A DNA stretch of 64,000 nt from Pseudomonas libanensis (GCF_001439685.1 NZ_JYLH01000001.1:558001-622000), one strand, 5' to 3'; counted from the first letter of the stretch, positions 11,660 to 22,370 are shown. Made by a program: numbers and translations. The notes: generated by a model from the letters alone, not told the origin.

Positions 11660-12925
11660 TCACTCGGGCGAATGGAAGCTCAGGCTGTAGTTCACGGCCT
11701 TGTTACCTGGGTCAAGTATGTCCAGGGAGATGTGGATCGGCGTCTGCGAAGGCATTTCGCTGACACCGGCCAACTCACCGCTGAGGTATTCGGCAGGTTT
11801 GAAGCGACGACTGGCAATCAGGCTGCCGTTCAAGTCCGCAAAGCGTAGCTCCAGCAGTGGGAAGGGCTGGGAGAAGGTCGCACGGTTATAGATGATCGCA
11901 TCCACCACCAGCGCCCCGGCGAACTCCGGATGGCTGCGTACCACCAGGTTGCTGCTCTTGATATGGGCAATATCGACCCGCGATGGCACGGTACAGCCCA
12001 GTTTCGGGCACAGTTCCTGGAACCACGGGCGGTAGGCGTCCTGGCGGGCCAGGTCGTCGAATTGGTAGGCGATGTACTGGCCTGCCAGGCCTGCGGCGGC
12101 GAGCACTACCAGCAATATCCAGATCAAGCGGCGGCCCCAGCCCGACGGACGTTTCTGCGCATACAAGTGCAGCGGATCGTCTTCCAGGTCCTGGAGCAGG
12201 TCGTCGTGTAAGGCGGCTTCTGGGCGCTGGCGTTTGCGGCGTGACTGTGGGCGCTCGTCGGATTCAGGCTCACCCCTCATGTCGGTGACAGGCGTCAGCG
12301 GCGGGTCAAGGTCGTCCTCGCCAGGGGAGGCATCCAGCAGCGGTTGGTCATCGAGGTCGGCGGCATGGGCCGACATGGACGGTTCTGTGCGCTGTTTGGA
12401 CGCAGGTGCCCTGGTCGGCTCTGACAGGTCTTCAGGTACCTGGGCACGCTCCTCGGGTGGTTCGCTGAACAAGCTGGCGGCCCATTTTTCTTCTTCGGCC
12501 TTGACCGTGTCGCGGCTGGCACTGAAGGACTCTTCCTTTTGCCGACGCTCGGCGCCTGGTTGGCGTTGTTCCGCACCCAATGCCTGGGTGTGCTGGATAT
12601 CACGACGCTCCAGCTTGGCCAGTTCCTGGTCAAGATCCAGGTTATCCAGGTCCAGCGCTTGGGCCGTCCATTGTTTCTGGCTGATTGCCCGCGGTGGCTC
12701 GGGTGTCGCTTCGACAGTCGATCTATCGGCTGGCTCGTCGCCAGCCGGCAGCTCCGGTTGCGGTGCAGGCGCATGGGCGCGTTGCTCCAGCAACTGGCGA
12801 GCGGCGTTGAACACTTGCAGGCACGAGCCGCAGCGCACCACGCCACGGGCCACGCTCAACTGGGCATGGTTGACGCGGAAACGGGCTTGGCAGTGCGGGC
12901 ACTGGGTGACGAAGCTGTCGGTCAT
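11660..12925 (-). CDS. Zinc-ribbon and DUF3426 membrane protein
   Basis: The protein of about 421 residues begins with an MJ0042-type zinc ribbon (CPHCQARFRVN...CGSCLQVF). A long charged, low-complexity region (about 45-260) follows, then one transmembrane segment (RLIWILLVVLAAAGLAGQY, about 268-287) and a C-terminal DUF3426 domain predicted outside the cytoplasm. ATG 12925 is preferred because the zinc ribbon follows directly; a TTG seven codons upstream is possible. It sits between prmA and dusB. The function of DUF3426 proteins is not established; the architecture suggests a single-pass protein linking cytoplasm and periplasm. Confidence 0.85.
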   Translation of the reverse strand: MTDSFVTQCPHCQARFRVNHAQLSVARGVVRCGSCLQVFNAARQLLEQRAHAPAPQPELPAGDEPADRSTVEATPEPPRAISQKQWTAQALDLDNLDLDQELAKLERRDIQHTQALGAEQRQPGAERRQKEESFSASRDTVKAEEEKWAASLFSEPPEERAQVPEDLSEPTRAPASKQRTEPSMSAHAADLDDQPLLDASPGEDDLDPPLTPVTDMRGEPESDERPQSRRKRQRPEAALHDDLLQDLEDDPLHLYAQKRPSGWGRRLIWILLVVLAAAGLAGQYIAYQFDDLARQDAYRPWFQELCPKLGCTVPSRVDIAHIKSSNLVVRSHPEFAGALVVDAIIYNRATFSQPFPLLELRFADLNGSLIASRRFKPAEYLSGELAGVSEMPSQTPIHISLDILDPGNKAVNYSLSFHSPE

Positions 12926-12955
12926 GCGGTCATCCGATTCAGGCAAGCGCTCATT

Positions 12956-13834
12956 CTAGCGCCGACGACCACTGATGCGTACCCAGCCATCACGGTTGGC
13001 GATCGGGTCCAGTTCGAAGTCCTGGGCGTAGGCTGCGGCGACGTCTTCACCTTGTTCGGCGAGGATACCCGACAGCGCCAGGCGGCCGCCGGGCTTGACC
13101 AGACTCGACAGTTGCGGCGCCAGGGCAACCAATGGCCCGGCGAGGATATTGGCAACCAGCACATCGGCCTGTACCTGCGGCAGATCCTCCGGCAGGTAGA
13201 GTGGGAATTTGCCTTCGGGAATGTGGTTGCGCCCGGCGTTGTCGCGGGAGGCTTCCAGGGCCTGCACATCGATGTCGGTGCCCACGGCCTCCTTGGCGCC
13301 CAGCAGCAGGGCGGCAATCGCCAGGATGCCCGAGCCACAGCCGAAATCCAGCACGTTGCAGTCGGTCAAATCCTGGCCGTCCAGCCATTCCAGGCACAGG
13401 GCGGTGGTGGGGTGGGTGCCGGTGCCGAACGCCAGGCCCGGATCCAGCAGCAGGTTGACCGCCTCGGGTTCAGGAGCGGCATGCCAGCTCGGTACGATCC
13501 ACAGGCGCTGGCCAAAACGCATGGGCTGGAAATTATCCATCCAGCTGCGCTCCCAGTCCTGGTCTTCGATCACTTCGCTGTGATGCTCGGGCAGCGGCGC
13601 GCCGGTGAGCAGCTCCATATGGGCCAGGACGCTGGCGGCCTCGGTGCCGTCTTCGAACAGGGCCAGCAAATGGGTGTGGGACCACAGCGGCGTGGTGTTG
13701 AGTTCAGGTTCGAAGATCGGCTGGTCTTCGGCGTCCATGAAGGTCACCGATACGGCGCCCACTTCGAGGAACGCGTCTTCGTAGGTTTCGGCTTGTTCTG
13801 GGCTGATGGCGAGACGGACTTGCAGCCAAGGCAT
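12956..13834 (-). CDS. prmA: Ribosomal protein L11 methyltransferase
   Basis: The 292-residue enzyme trimethylates ribosomal protein L11 with SAM. The N-terminal substrate-recognition domain ([14 protein letters not shown]) is followed by a Rossmann methyltransferase with motif [16 protein letters not shown] and an NILAGPL segment in the motif IV position. The ATG at 13834 fits the family start and has AAGGTG upstream; an ATG three codons earlier is possible. It lies downstream of accC, separated by a REPIN and the accBC terminator. Confidence 0.95.
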   Translation of the reverse strand: MPWLQVRLAISPEQAETYEDAFLEVGAVSVTFMDAEDQPIFEPELNTTPLWSHTHLLALFEDGTEAASVLAHMELLTGAPLPEHHSEVIEDQDWERSWMDNFQPMRFGQRLWIVPSWHAAPEPEAVNLLLDPGLAFGTGTHPTTALCLEWLDGQDLTDCNVLDFGCGSGILAIAALLLGAKEAVGTDIDVQALEASRDNAGRNHIPEGKFPLYLPEDLPQVQADVLVANILAGPLVALAPQLSSLVKPGGRLALSGILAEQGEDVAAAYAQDFELDPIANRDGWVRISGRRR

Positions 13835-13933
13835 GGCGGGCACCTTTGAAAAAATGAATGTGCAGCGAGTAGGCCGCGAAAGCGCGCAAGTTTACGCGAG
13901 AGCACAGCAGAAGACGACCTGCACAGATCAAAT

Positions 13934-14020
13934 GTGGGAGGGGGCTTGCCCCCGATTGCAGTGGGTCAGTCTCAATATCTGTAACTGATCCACCGCTGTC
14001 GGGGGCAAGCCCCCTCCCAC
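13934..14020. repeat. REPIN, GTGGGAGGGGGCTTGC type
   Basis: Left arm GTGGGAGGGGGCTTGCCCCC and its inverted copy at the right flank a loop with inner GGGTCAGT/ACTGATCC pairing. This is the REP class I recall as group I in P. fluorescens SBW25. It lies between accC and prmA. Confidence 0.92.
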
Positions 14021-14059
14021 ATTTGTACTGCGTATGGCCTGAAAGTTGGGGCCCACAAA

Positions 14060-14089
14060 CAACAAAACCGCCCGAAGGCGGCTTTGTTG
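14060..14089 (-). terminator. Terminator of the accBC operon
   Basis: On the minus strand CAACAAAGCCGCC pairs with GGCGGTTTTGTTG around a UUCG loop and runs on into TTTG. It begins 11 bases after the accC stop. Confidence 0.85.
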
Positions 14090-14099
14090 GGTGGAGCAC

Positions 14100-15461
14100 T
14101 TACTGGTTGGCCAGCTTGTGTTCCAGGTAGTGAATGTTCACACCACCTTCGCAGAAGCCTTCATCGCGAACCAGGTCCCGGTGCAGCGGGATGTTGGTCT
14201 TGATGCCGTCGACCACGATTTCGTCCAGGGCGTTGCGCATGCGGGCCATGGCCTCGTCGCGGGTCGCGCCCCAGGTGATCAGCTTGCCAATCAGCGAGTC
14301 GTAGTTGGACGGAACCTTGTAGCCGCTGTACAGGTGCGAATCCACACGGACGCCGTTGCCGCCGGGCGCGTGGAAATGCTTGACCAGGCCAGGGCTTGGG
14401 ATAAAGGTTTTCGGGTCTTCGGCGTTGATGCGGCACTCCAGGGAGTGGCCGTGCATCTTCACGTCGTCCTGGGTGAAGGACAGCACGTTACCGGCGGCGA
14501 TGCTCAGCATCTCCTTGACGATGTCGATACCGGTGACCATCTCTGATACCGGGTGCTCTACCTGCACACGAGTGTTCATCTCGATGAAGTAGAAACGGCC
14601 GTTCTCGTAGAGGAACTCGAAGGTACCGGCGCCACGGTAGTTGATGTCGATGCACGCCTTGACGCAACGCGCCAGCACTTCCTGGCGGGCTTTCTCGTCC
14701 AGGCCCGGTGCCGGAGCTTCTTCCAATACCTTCTGGTGGCGACGTTGCAGCGAGCAATCGCGGTCGCCCAGGTGGATGGCGTGGCCCTGGCCGTCGGACA
14801 GTACCTGGACTTCCACGTGACGTGGGTTGGTCAGGTACTTTTCCAGGTAGACCATCGGGTTGCCGAACCAGGCGCCCGCTTCGGAGCGGGTCTGCTTGGC
14901 GGCTTCGATCAGGTCTTCTTCCTTGTGCACCACGCGCATGCCGCGACCACCACCGCCACCGGCGGCCTTGATGATCACCGGGTAACCGACTTCGCGACCA
15001 ATGCGCAGGGCGGTTGCTTCGTCTTCCGGCAGCGGGCCGTCGGAGCCTGGAACGGTTGGTACGCCGGCAGCGATCATGGCGTCCTTGGCCGACACCTTGT
15101 CGCCCATCAGGCGAATGGTTTCGGCTTTCGGGCCGATGAAGGCAAACCCGGATTTTTCCACCTGTTCGGCGAAATCGGCGTTTTCCGCGAGGAAGCCATA
15201 GCCCGGGTGGATGCCATCGGCGCCGGTCACTTCGGCCGCGGCGATGATGTTCGAGACTTTCAGGTATGAGTTCGCGGCCAATGGCGGGCCGATGCAGATG
15301 CTTTCGTCCGCCAGTTTCACGTGCATCAATTCGGTATCGGCCGTCGAGTAAACAGCGACGGTCTTGATGCCCTCTTCCTTACAGGCGCGCAGGATACGCA
15401 GCGCGATCTCGCCGCGGTTGGCGATCAGGACTTTTTGCAGTTTCTTCGCAGGTTTCAACAT
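14100..15461 (-). CDS. accC: Acetyl-CoA carboxylase, biotin carboxylase subunit
   Basis: The 453-residue ATP-grasp enzyme carboxylates the biotin carried by AccB, the first half-reaction of fatty acid synthesis. Visible are the N-terminal [16 protein letters not shown], the glycine-rich [15 protein letters not shown] loop, [19 protein letters not shown] and [15 protein letters not shown]. The ATG at 15461 has GGAG eight bases upstream; a TTG at 15482 overlaps the accB stop but lacks a site. It forms an operon with accB. Confidence 0.97.
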   Translation of the reverse strand: MLKPAKKLQKVLIANRGEIALRILRACKEEGIKTVAVYSTADTELMHVKLADESICIGPPLAANSYLKVSNIIAAAEVTGADGIHPGYGFLAENADFAEQVEKSGFAFIGPKAETIRLMGDKVSAKDAMIAAGVPTVPGSDGPLPEDEATALRIGREVGYPVIIKAAGGGGGRGMRVVHKEEDLIEAAKQTRSEAGAWFGNPMVYLEKYLTNPRHVEVQVLSDGQGHAIHLGDRDCSLQRRHQKVLEEAPAPGLDEKARQEVLARCVKACIDINYRGAGTFEFLYENGRFYFIEMNTRVQVEHPVSEMVTGIDIVKEMLSIAAGNVLSFTQDDVKMHGHSLECRINAEDPKTFIPSPGLVKHFHAPGGNGVRVDSHLYSGYKVPSNYDSLIGKLITWGATRDEAMARMRNALDEIVVDGIKTNIPLHRDLVRDEGFCEGGVNIHYLEHKLANQ

Positions 15462-15478
15462 CGAAGGTGCTCCGCGGT

Positions 15479-15943
15479 TCAAACGATGGTGAACAGCGGC
15501 TGGTCGTACTCAACCGGCTGACCGTTTTCCACCAGGATGGATTCGATGACGCCGGCTTTTTCGGCCGTGATGTGGTTCATCATCTTCATCGCTTCAACGA
15601 TGCAGATGGTGTCGCCCACTTTCACGGTCTTGCCCACTTCAACGAAGGCTGGCGAGGTCGGTGCCGGGGTGCGGTAGAACGTACCGACCATGGGCGACTT
15701 GACCACGAAACCGTTCAGCGCAGGTGCGGCCGGAGCGACAGGTGCAGCAGCGGCGGGTGCGGCGGCAGCAGGGGCGGCAGCGGCTGGAGCCGGTGCTTGC
15801 ATCTGTGGCGCGTAGAACTGTTGGGCCGGGGTCTTGCTGTGACGGCTGATCCGTACGGACTCTTCGCCTTCCTTGATTTCCAGCTCGTCGATACCGGATT
15901 CTTCCAGCAGTTCGATCAGTTTCTTAACTTTACGGATATCCAT
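15479..15943 (-). CDS. accB: Biotin carboxyl carrier protein
   Basis: A 154-residue protein with an N-terminal helical part ([18 protein letters not shown]), an Ala/Pro-rich flexible linker (about residues 45-75) and a biotinyl domain. The biotin-accepting lysine is in VEAMKMMN. It shuttles carboxylated biotin between AccC and AccA/AccD. It lies 24 bases after aroQ and directly before accC, the standard order. Confidence 0.97.
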   Translation of the reverse strand: MDIRKVKKLIELLEESGIDELEIKEGEESVRISRHSKTPAQQFYAPQMQAPAPAAAAPAAAAPAAAAPVAPAAPALNGFVVKSPMVGTFYRTPAPTSPAFVEVGKTVKVGDTICIVEAMKMMNHITAEKAGVIESILVENGQPVEYDQPLFTIV

Positions 15944-15967
15944 GAATCATCAACTCCCAAGGGTCGG

Positions 15968-16423
15968 TCAGGGGCGCTTGGCCTGTTCTTCAAGCTGTTC
16001 CAGGGCGGCCTCCAGGGCCAGTCGGTAACCGCTGGCGCCAAGGCCGCAGATCACTCCTACCGCTACGTCGGAGAAGTAAGAGTGATGGCGGAAAGGTTCG
16101 CGTTTGTGCACGTTGGACAAATGCACTTCGATGAATGGGATGCTCACCGCCAGCAACGCGTCACGTAATGCAACGCTTGTGTGTGTAAAAGCGGCGGGAT
16201 TGATCAGAATAAAGTCCACACCTTCGCCACGCGCGGCATGGATACGATCAATCAATTCGTACTCGGCGTTGCTTTGCAGGTAGAGCAAATGGTGGCCGGC
16301 AACACGGGCCCGTTTTTCCAGGTCAAGGTTGATCTGGTCGAGGGTCACTGCCCCGTAGACGCCCGGTTCGCGGGTGCCGAGCAGGTTCAGGTTGGGTCCG
16401 TGAAGAACCAGTAAGGTCGCCAT
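15968..16423 (-). CDS. aroQ: 3-dehydroquinate dehydratase, type II
   Basis: The 151-residue dodecameric enzyme dehydrates 3-dehydroquinate in the shikimate pathway. The active-site signatures are visible: [16 protein letters not shown] with the catalytic Tyr, [19 protein letters not shown], and [13 protein letters not shown] with the catalytic His region. It is first in an aroQ-accB-accC run on the minus strand. In P. aeruginosa dipZ/dsbD lies just upstream; here only a 264-base gap with a REPIN is present. Confidence 0.97.
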   Translation of the reverse strand: MATLLVLHGPNLNLLGTREPGVYGAVTLDQINLDLEKRARVAGHHLLYLQSNAEYELIDRIHAARGEGVDFILINPAAFTHTSVALRDALLAVSIPFIEVHLSNVHKREPFRHHSYFSDVAVGVICGLGASGYRLALEAALEQLEEQAKRP

Positions 16424-16569
16424 CGGCTGTTCCTTATTATGGGTGTGGGTGCAGCAGAACCCGGCGACTATGCCGCAAAGCCTTTATGACTGTCCAGTTC
16501 TATGCAGTAGGCGGCACGATTAGCGAGGATTGCGCAAAATTTGTGACTGGGGGCCGACATTTGGTCAGT

Positions 16570-16656
16570 GTGGGAGCTGGCTTGCCTGCGATGACGGTGT
16601 GTCAGTGGCGGATGAGTTGGCTGATCCACCGCTATCGCAGGCAAGCCAGCTCCCAC
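16570..16656. repeat. REPIN between MCP and aroQ
   Basis: GTGGGAGCTGGCTTGCCTGC arms in inverted orientation with a GTGTCAGTGGCGG/CCACCG-type inner loop. It fills about a third of the 264-base gap between the chemoreceptor stop and the aroQ start. Confidence 0.9.
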
Positions 16657-16687
16657 ATTTTGATTTTCACAGGGGCGGGAAATCGGG

Positions 16688-18649
16688 TTAGACGCGGAAG
16701 GCTTGTACGGCAGTAGTGAGTCGCCCGCCCAGGACCAGCAGGTGCTCGCCCTGGCTACGGCCCTGGCCAATACGCAGCAAGTTATCCTCGCCCAGTTGAT
16801 GAATCCGCTCACTGTTATCGCGAATCTCACTCACGGCCTCACTCTGCTGCGCGGTCACATCGGCGATGCGCACCGCAGTCTCGGAAATCGTCTGGATCGC
16901 CCCGACGATTTCATCCAGCGCGCCGTCCGCCGCCTGGGCTTGCTGGGCGGTGGCTTCGGCGTGTTCGACCTGGGCACGCATGCCTTGCACCGATTGATGG
17001 GCGGCGGTTTGCAGGCCGGCGATCAGGCCCTGGATTTCGGCGGTGGCGCCGGCGGTGCGTTGGGCCAGCGAGCGGACCTCGTCGGCCACCACGGCGAAAC
17101 CACGCCCGGCTTCACCGGCACGGGCGGCTTCGATGGCGGCGTTGAGAGCCAGCAGGTTGGTCTGGTCGGCAATCGAGCGAATCACTGTAAGCACACCGCC
17201 GATGGTGGCGGATTCTTCTGCGAGTTTCTCGATCATCTGCGCATTTTGCTGTACTTCACCCACCAGGGCGTGCAGCCCGGTCAGGCTCAGGCCGATCACC
17301 CGCTGGCCTTGCTCCACCGCCTGGCCGGCGCTGCGACTGGCGCCGGCGGCCTGGCTGGCATCACCGGCTACCTGCTGGATGGTGGCTTCCAGTTCGCCCA
17401 GGGAATCACGGATCTGCGCGGTGTCGCCGGCCTGGCGCTCGGCGCCGTCGTGCAGGCCGCTGCTCAGTTCGGCCAGGGCGCGGCTGCTGCCGGCGACTTC
17501 TTCGGCGTTGCCACGAATGGTGCCCACCAGGTCCACCAGGTAGGCGCGCAAACGGTTGAGGGAGGCTTCGATAGCGTGCAGTTCACGGTTGGTCCTGCCC
17601 AAGGCAATGGGCTGGCTGAAGTCGCCTTCGGCCCAGGTGGACAAGGCCGGTGCCAGGTTGGTCAGTACCCGAGCCAGGCGGCGTTGCAGGGTGTCGATCA
17701 GCAGGGCGATCAGCAGGATCAGGCCAATCATCACGCCTTGGATGACGCGGACTTCGCCCTGGATCCTGGCGTGTTGCGCGCGCACCACTGGCTCCAGGCC
17801 GGCGATGGCTTGCTGCACGCTGGCGATTTTCATCTGGGTGCCGGCGGCGAGGTCGGCGCGTTGCTGGATCTGCTCCCGGGTGCGCTTGAGTTCGGCGGGG
17901 TAACGGGTCAGCAGGCTATTGAGTTCGCGCTTGAGATCGACGCCAGTATCTTGGGCTTCGGTTTTTTCGGTGTTTTCCAGGCCCATCAGTGCAGAGAAAT
18001 CGTCGGTGTTGGATTCGGCGCTGGCCTTTACCCCAAGCAACGGCAATTGCCCCAGCAGCTCAGCCTGGGTGCGGATATTGGCGATCTCTCGCTCCACCTC
18101 ATCGGCCAACTCGGCGCGGCCACTGCTTACCAGCTTGTCCCGTGCCAGGGACAGCTTGCCCAGGTGCTGTGAGGCGGCGAGCAGCGCTGGCAGGTAGCGG
18201 GCCGCATCGGCGCTATTGACGCCGCTGGCGTATTGGCTCAGTTGCTCCAGGTTAGCCCCCAGTTCGCGTTCGGCCTGCAACAGCAGCGCTTGCGGGTCGC
18301 CGGCCAGTTTGCCGGCGGCCAGCAGGTCTGTCTTGCTGAAGGTTTCCAGGTCCGCCAGGCTGGGGCGCAGGGTTTGCGCCAGCTCGGCCGGCAGCTCGGC
18401 GAGTTGCTGCAACAGGCTTTCCAGGCTCTGGCTGGCAGCGCTCAGGCGCAGGGTATCGCCGCTGGCCAGGTAGTCGTCGATATTACGTGCTGCCTGGTTT
18501 TGAAACACCTGGGACAGGCCCAGGTAGCGCTCCATCAATAAATACGGACGCTCCAGCGCCCGTTGCGACCACCACAGCGTCGCGCCGAGGGCCATGCACA
18601 CGGCCACCAGCAGAAGGGTATTGAGATTGGTCAGCAGCTTGAGGCGCAT
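16688..18649 (-). CDS. ctpL: Methyl-accepting chemotaxis protein, CtpL-like
   Basis: The chemoreceptor of about 653 residues has an N-terminal TM ([19 protein letters not shown]) and a long, almost purely helical periplasmic domain of about 270 residues. A second TM follows ([17 protein letters not shown]), then a HAMP-like stretch and a signalling domain with the hairpin tip [38 protein letters not shown]. The size of the sensor suits a helical bimodular type. Position matches P. aeruginosa ctpL, a receptor for low-phosphate taxis; the symbol rests on synteny and remembered similarity. ATG 18649 is preferred over TTG 18661. Confidence 0.88.
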   Translation of the reverse strand: MRLKLLTNLNTLLLVAVCMALGATLWWSQRALERPYLLMERYLGLSQVFQNQAARNIDDYLASGDTLRLSAASQSLESLLQQLAELPAELAQTLRPSLADLETFSKTDLLAAGKLAGDPQALLLQAERELGANLEQLSQYASGVNSADAARYLPALLAASQHLGKLSLARDKLVSSGRAELADEVEREIANIRTQAELLGQLPLLGVKASAESNTDDFSALMGLENTEKTEAQDTGVDLKRELNSLLTRYPAELKRTREQIQQRADLAAGTQMKIASVQQAIAGLEPVVRAQHARIQGEVRVIQGVMIGLILLIALLIDTLQRRLARVLTNLAPALSTWAEGDFSQPIALGRTNRELHAIEASLNRLRAYLVDLVGTIRGNAEEVAGSSRALAELSSGLHDGAERQAGDTAQIRDSLGELEATIQQVAGDASQAAGASRSAGQAVEQGQRVIGLSLTGLHALVGEVQQNAQMIEKLAEESATIGGVLTVIRSIADQTNLLALNAAIEAARAGEAGRGFAVVADEVRSLAQRTAGATAEIQGLIAGLQTAAHQSVQGMRAQVEHAEATAQQAQAADGALDEIVGAIQTISETAVRIADVTAQQSEAVSEIRDNSERIHQLGEDNLLRIGQGRSQGEHLLVLGGRLTTAVQAFRV

Positions 18650-18702
18650 GCGGGGTTTCAACCGACGGCAAAAGATAAGTGCCTGAAGTTATTGCGCCTG
18701 CG

Positions 18703-20454
18703 TTACAGAGTTATGACCGATTCGGTGGATTCTGGTGAAAAGATGGCACTTTGCTTTGATGTGCGGGCCGCTTGTACACGGTTACGCCCGGCATCCTTGG
18801 CGCGGTACAGCGCTTCATCGGCCTGGGCGGCCATCATCAGGCTGTCGGAGTCGTCGCACAGCTCCACCAGGCCGGCGCTGAAAGTGCACCATAAATCCTG
18901 GGGTTGGGCGGGGTAGTGGATTTCTGCAAAGCGCCCGCGAATCTCGTCCAGCACCTTGCAGGCCGATTCCAGGTCGGTGTCGGGCATGACGATGGCGAAT
19001 TCTTCACCGCCATAACGGCCTATATAGTCGGTCTTGCGCAGACGCTGCTTGAGAAACAGCGCCAGGCTCTTGATCACGCGATCGCCCATGGGGTGGCCGT
19101 GGCTGTCATTGACCCTTTTGAAGTGGTCGATATCCAGCATGGCAAAGCTCAACGGCTTGTTTTCGCGGCGGGCGCGAAAGCTGCAGTCCTCGAGCAATTG
19201 CAGGATATGCGTATGGTTGTATAGCCCGGTCAGGCTGTCGCGCACCATCCGCGCCTTCAAGTTGCGCGCACGCGCTGCGCGGTTGCGCACGGTAGTGATC
19301 AGGTGGCGCGGCTTGATCGGCTTGGTGAGGAAGTCGTCGCCGCCTTCACTCATCGCGTCCAGTTGTTTATCCAGGTCGTCTTCGGCCGACAGGTAGATGA
19401 TCGGCACGCTGACATAGCGGTCATTATGGCGGATCACCTTGGCCAGTTCGGTGCCGGTACAGGCAGGCATATACATGTCGAGGATGATCAGGTCGGGTTG
19501 GAAATCCGCCAGCTCGGCCATGGCCTGGATCGGTTCGATCAGGGTGCGTGTGACGATGCCGGCGCTGTTGAGCAGGCGTTCTGTATGCAACGCCTGGGCC
19601 CGCGAGTCATCGATGATCAGCACCTTGTACGGCTCGTACTGGGCAATGCAGGTGAGCACTTCGATCTTTTCCAGCAGGCTGGAGGCTTCCAGGGTGCCGG
19701 TGAGGAATTCCTCGCCGCCAGCGCGCACGGCGGCCAGGCGTGTCGGGGTGTCGGTTTCGTGCAGGCTGAAAAACAGCAGCGGCAGCTTTTGCTCCAGGCC
19801 CTCCTGGGCTTCGGCAGCGAGCTTGAGGCCCAGGCCTGGGCCGCAGAAGTCCACATCCATCACAATCGCCGACGGCAGGCGCTCGGCCATGGACGCACGA
19901 AAGGCCGCGACACTGTTCAGGGACTGGGCGCTCATGCCGAAGAATTCCAGCTGCTTGGCCAGGCGCTCGGCGCGATCGTGGTCAGCGAGCATCACGTAGA
20001 TGGGCTTGCGCATCGGCGGCAGGAAGGTTTGCTCAAGCTGGTCGCCCTGGCGCAGGCCGGTGCGCGACAAGCGTTGCATCAAGCGGTTGAGCTCGGTAAT
20101 CAACTGGCTGCTCAGGCGGCCGCGGTTTTCGTCCACGGCCTGCAGGGATTCACCGATATGCCGGGCCAGTTGGCTGTGTTCCGGCTGTTCGAAGCGCTCG
20201 GCAAAGCGCAGCAGGCGCAGGTTGGCTTCGCTGAGCTCGGAGAAATCGGCGTTGGACCATTCGCTGCGCTGCAGGCGCTGCCAGATCTCAAGAATTTGAC
20301 GTGCCTGATGAATTACCCGCTGGGCAAAATGCTGCTTGAGACGCTCGCGGCTGGGGTCTTCTGGCTCGGTCATATCCTGACTACTGTGAGGGTGCATGCT
20401 GAGGTCGACTGATGGCTCTATGCTAGCACCTCTTTTCTGTTGCATGAGTGTCAT
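18703..20454 (-). CDS. gcbA: Diguanylate cyclase with two receiver domains
   Basis: A 583-residue protein if ATG 20454 is used; in-frame starts at about 20394 and 20373 are alternatives, and none has a clear ribosome site. Domains in order: a helical N-terminal region (Hpt-like in appearance, about 30-145), a degenerate receiver (about 150-275), a complete receiver (VLIIDDS, LDMYMPACTG, TKPIKP) and a GGDEF domain with active RYGGEEF and an inhibitory RxxD site (RKTD) upstream. It should make c-di-GMP. Position and layout match GcbA, which promotes surface attachment in P. fluorescens. Confidence 0.9.
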   Translation of the reverse strand: MTLMQQKRGASIEPSVDLSMHPHSSQDMTEPEDPSRERLKQHFAQRVIHQARQILEIWQRLQRSEWSNADFSELSEANLRLLRFAERFEQPEHSQLARHIGESLQAVDENRGRLSSQLITELNRLMQRLSRTGLRQGDQLEQTFLPPMRKPIYVMLADHDRAERLAKQLEFFGMSAQSLNSVAAFRASMAERLPSAIVMDVDFCGPGLGLKLAAEAQEGLEQKLPLLFFSLHETDTPTRLAAVRAGGEEFLTGTLEASSLLEKIEVLTCIAQYEPYKVLIIDDSRAQALHTERLLNSAGIVTRTLIEPIQAMAELADFQPDLIILDMYMPACTGTELAKVIRHNDRYVSVPIIYLSAEDDLDKQLDAMSEGGDDFLTKPIKPRHLITTVRNRAARARNLKARMVRDSLTGLYNHTHILQLLEDCSFRARRENKPLSFAMLDIDHFKRVNDSHGHPMGDRVIKSLALFLKQRLRKTDYIGRYGGEEFAIVMPDTDLESACKVLDEIRGRFAEIHYPAQPQDLWCTFSAGLVELCDDSDSLMMAAQADEALYRAKDAGRNRVQAARTSKQSAIFSPESTESVITL

Positions 20455-20671
20455 ACGTCAATTAAGTCCGCGTGCGTGACATTCAGTTATCGACCCGCTG
20501 GTCGCGCAGCATAAAAGACGTGCATCCTTTATAGTCCAATTGCCGTTGCGCGCCACTTTCGCGCAAAAGCCCCGCACCGATGGGCACGATGGGGTAGGGT
20601 TGTGGTCGGAGTGTCTGAACGCACCCGGACAATTGACGTGCATGAACTCAAGTGATTGAAAGGATATCGCC

Positions 20672-21739
20672 ATGCTGGACTGGAAAAACCGTGCAGGCAG
20701 TGCCAAAGGCCCCGCCCCTGAGCCCAAGTCGGCCAACCGCAGCTATTTTCGCAACCTGCTGATGAGCCGAGCCTTGCTCAGCGTGATCTGCTTGTACCTG
20801 CTGGTCACCGGTGGCCTGGGTTGGTACTGGAGCCAGGAGCCGGCGCTGTTCCCGGTCCAGCAAAATGCCCAGCTTGCCGCCGAGAAGGAAGGCAAGCAGA
20901 TGGTAGTGGGCTACACCACCGTCGAGACCCTCAAGACTGTGGTTGGCACTCTGTTGAACAAGCCGGGCGGCTACATTTCCAATGATCGTTTCCCACCTGG
21001 CCTGTGGATGGACAACATGCCGAGCTGGGAATATGGCGTGCTGGTGCAGGTCCGTGACCTGACCCGTGCCCTGCGTAAAGACTTTGCCCGCTCGCAGTCG
21101 CAGTCGGCTGAAGACGCCGATCTGGCCAAGGCCGAGCCGCGCTTCAACTTCGATAACAAGAGCTGGGTGCTGCCATCCAGTGAGTCGGAATACCAGGAAG
21201 GCATCAACTCCCTGAGCCGCTACGAAGCGCGCCTGTCTGACCCGAACCAGCGCGGCGCGCTGTTTTATGCGCGTGCCGACAACCTGAACAACTGGTTGGG
21301 CGATGTCGCCACCCGTTTGGGCTCGTTGTCCCAGCGCCTGTCGGCCAGCGTGGGTCGAGTCAAGCTGAACACCGCGCTGAAAACCGAGGCGCTGGCGCCG
21401 GGCGAAGTGCCGCAGGTCGATGAGGAAGTGGTGGAAACCCCATGGATGCAGATCGACAACGTGTTCTACGAAGCGCGCGGCCAGGCGTGGGCCCTGTCCC
21501 ATCTGCTGCGCGCCATCGAAGTCGACTTTGCCGACGTGCTGGCCAAGAAAAATGCCACCGTCAGCGTGCGCCAGATCATTCGTGAGCTGGAGGCCTCGCA
21601 GGAACCGGTTTGGAGCCCCATGATTCTCAATGGCAGTGGCTTCGGTGTACTGGCGAACCATTCGCTGGTGATGGCCAACTATATTTCCCGGGCAAACGCT
21701 GCAGTGATCGATTTGCGTCAGCTCCTCAACCAGGGTTGA
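20672..21739 (+). CDS. DUF2333 family membrane-anchored protein
   Basis: A 355-residue protein starting at ATG 20672 behind AAAGGA. It has a cytoplasmic N-terminal tail, one transmembrane segment (LLSVICLYLLVTGGLGWYW, about 35-53) and a large extracytoplasmic part with conserved-looking TLLNKPGGYISNDRFPPG and DNVFYEARGQAWAL. The family has no established function. It is divergent from gcbA and overlaps the Nudix gene start (TGATG), so the two are probably co-translated. Confidence 0.88.
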   Translation: MLDWKNRAGSAKGPAPEPKSANRSYFRNLLMSRALLSVICLYLLVTGGLGWYWSQEPALFPVQQNAQLAAEKEGKQMVVGYTTVETLKTVVGTLLNKPGGYISNDRFPPGLWMDNMPSWEYGVLVQVRDLTRALRKDFARSQSQSAEDADLAKAEPRFNFDNKSWVLPSSESEYQEGINSLSRYEARLSDPNQRGALFYARADNLNNWLGDVATRLGSLSQRLSASVGRVKLNTALKTEALAPGEVPQVDEEVVETPWMQIDNVFYEARGQAWALSHLLRAIEVDFADVLAKKNATVSVRQIIRELEASQEPVWSPMILNGSGFGVLANHSLVMANYISRANAAVIDLRQLLNQG

Positions 21740-22278
21740 TGATGGACGCTTCCTCCAGGGAGGCCGCTCACCGAGCGGCTTCCGATGCCGAACTGATCTG
21801 CTGGGTCGACGAGCAGGACAAGCTGCTCGGCCATCTGGTCAGGTCCGACCTGCGCCGGCGCGGCTTGATTGGCCGCTGCACCTTTATCTTTCTGTTCAAT
21901 TCCAAAGGCGAGCTGTGTGTGCATCGGCGCACGCTGAGCAAAGCCCTGTACCCGGGGTTCTGGGATACGGCGGCGGGCGGGATGGTGGCGGCGGGTGAGT
22001 CTTACGCGTTGTCGGCAGCCCGCGAGCTGGAAGAAGAGTTGGGCGTCAGCGGTGTGCCCTTGACCGAACATGACCATTTCTATTTCGAGGATGGCGACAG
22101 TCGGCTTTGGTGCAAATCTTACTCCGCGGTGTGGGATGGTCCCCTGCGCCTGCAGCCCGAAGAGGTGATGGAGGCACGGTTTTTAACCATCGAAACCATC
22201 CAGCAGGAGGCCGCACAAAAGCCCTACTGCCCGGACGCCCAAGAGGGGCTGCGGCGCTATCTGGCCCTGCGTCGCTAA
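21739..22278 (+). CDS. Nudix hydrolase
   Basis: A 179-residue protein starting at ATG 21739, which overlaps the preceding TGA; the next codon is also ATG. The Nudix box GGMVAAGESYALSAARELEE is intact, with the metal-binding REXXEE. Family members split nucleoside diphosphates linked to another group. The N-terminal pattern (WVDEQDKLLGHLVRSDLRRRGLIGR) is like the YfcD/IDI-like subgroup; the substrate cannot be told from sequence. Confidence 0.9.
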   Translation: MMDASSREAAHRAASDAELICWVDEQDKLLGHLVRSDLRRRGLIGRCTFIFLFNSKGELCVHRRTLSKALYPGFWDTAAGGMVAAGESYALSAARELEEELGVSGVPLTEHDHFYFEDGDSRLWCKSYSAVWDGPLRLQPEEVMEARFLTIETIQQEAAQKPYCPDAQEGLRRYLALRR

Positions 22279-22349
22279 AGTTGCATAAATTGGCGCCATT
22301 TGGCTCTTAGCAACCGGGCTTTTTGTCGTTACACTGCGCGCCTTTTCAC

Positions 22350-22370
22350 CCGAACCATTTTGCGGTTCGG
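22350..22370 (+). other. Hairpin upstream of the SUI1 gene
   Basis: CCGAACC-ATTTTGC-GGTTCGG is a perfect 7-bp hairpin about 90 bases before the SUI1-family start, without a T run. A second short pairing (CCCCTGCC...GTGGGG) follows. It may be a structured leader; no known riboswitch is recognised. Confidence 0.35.

Noticed and set aside
16468..16830. A 120-codon minus-strand frame between aroQ and the chemoreceptor
   Set aside because: It runs through a REPIN and into the 3' end of the chemoreceptor gene in another frame; no ribosome site.
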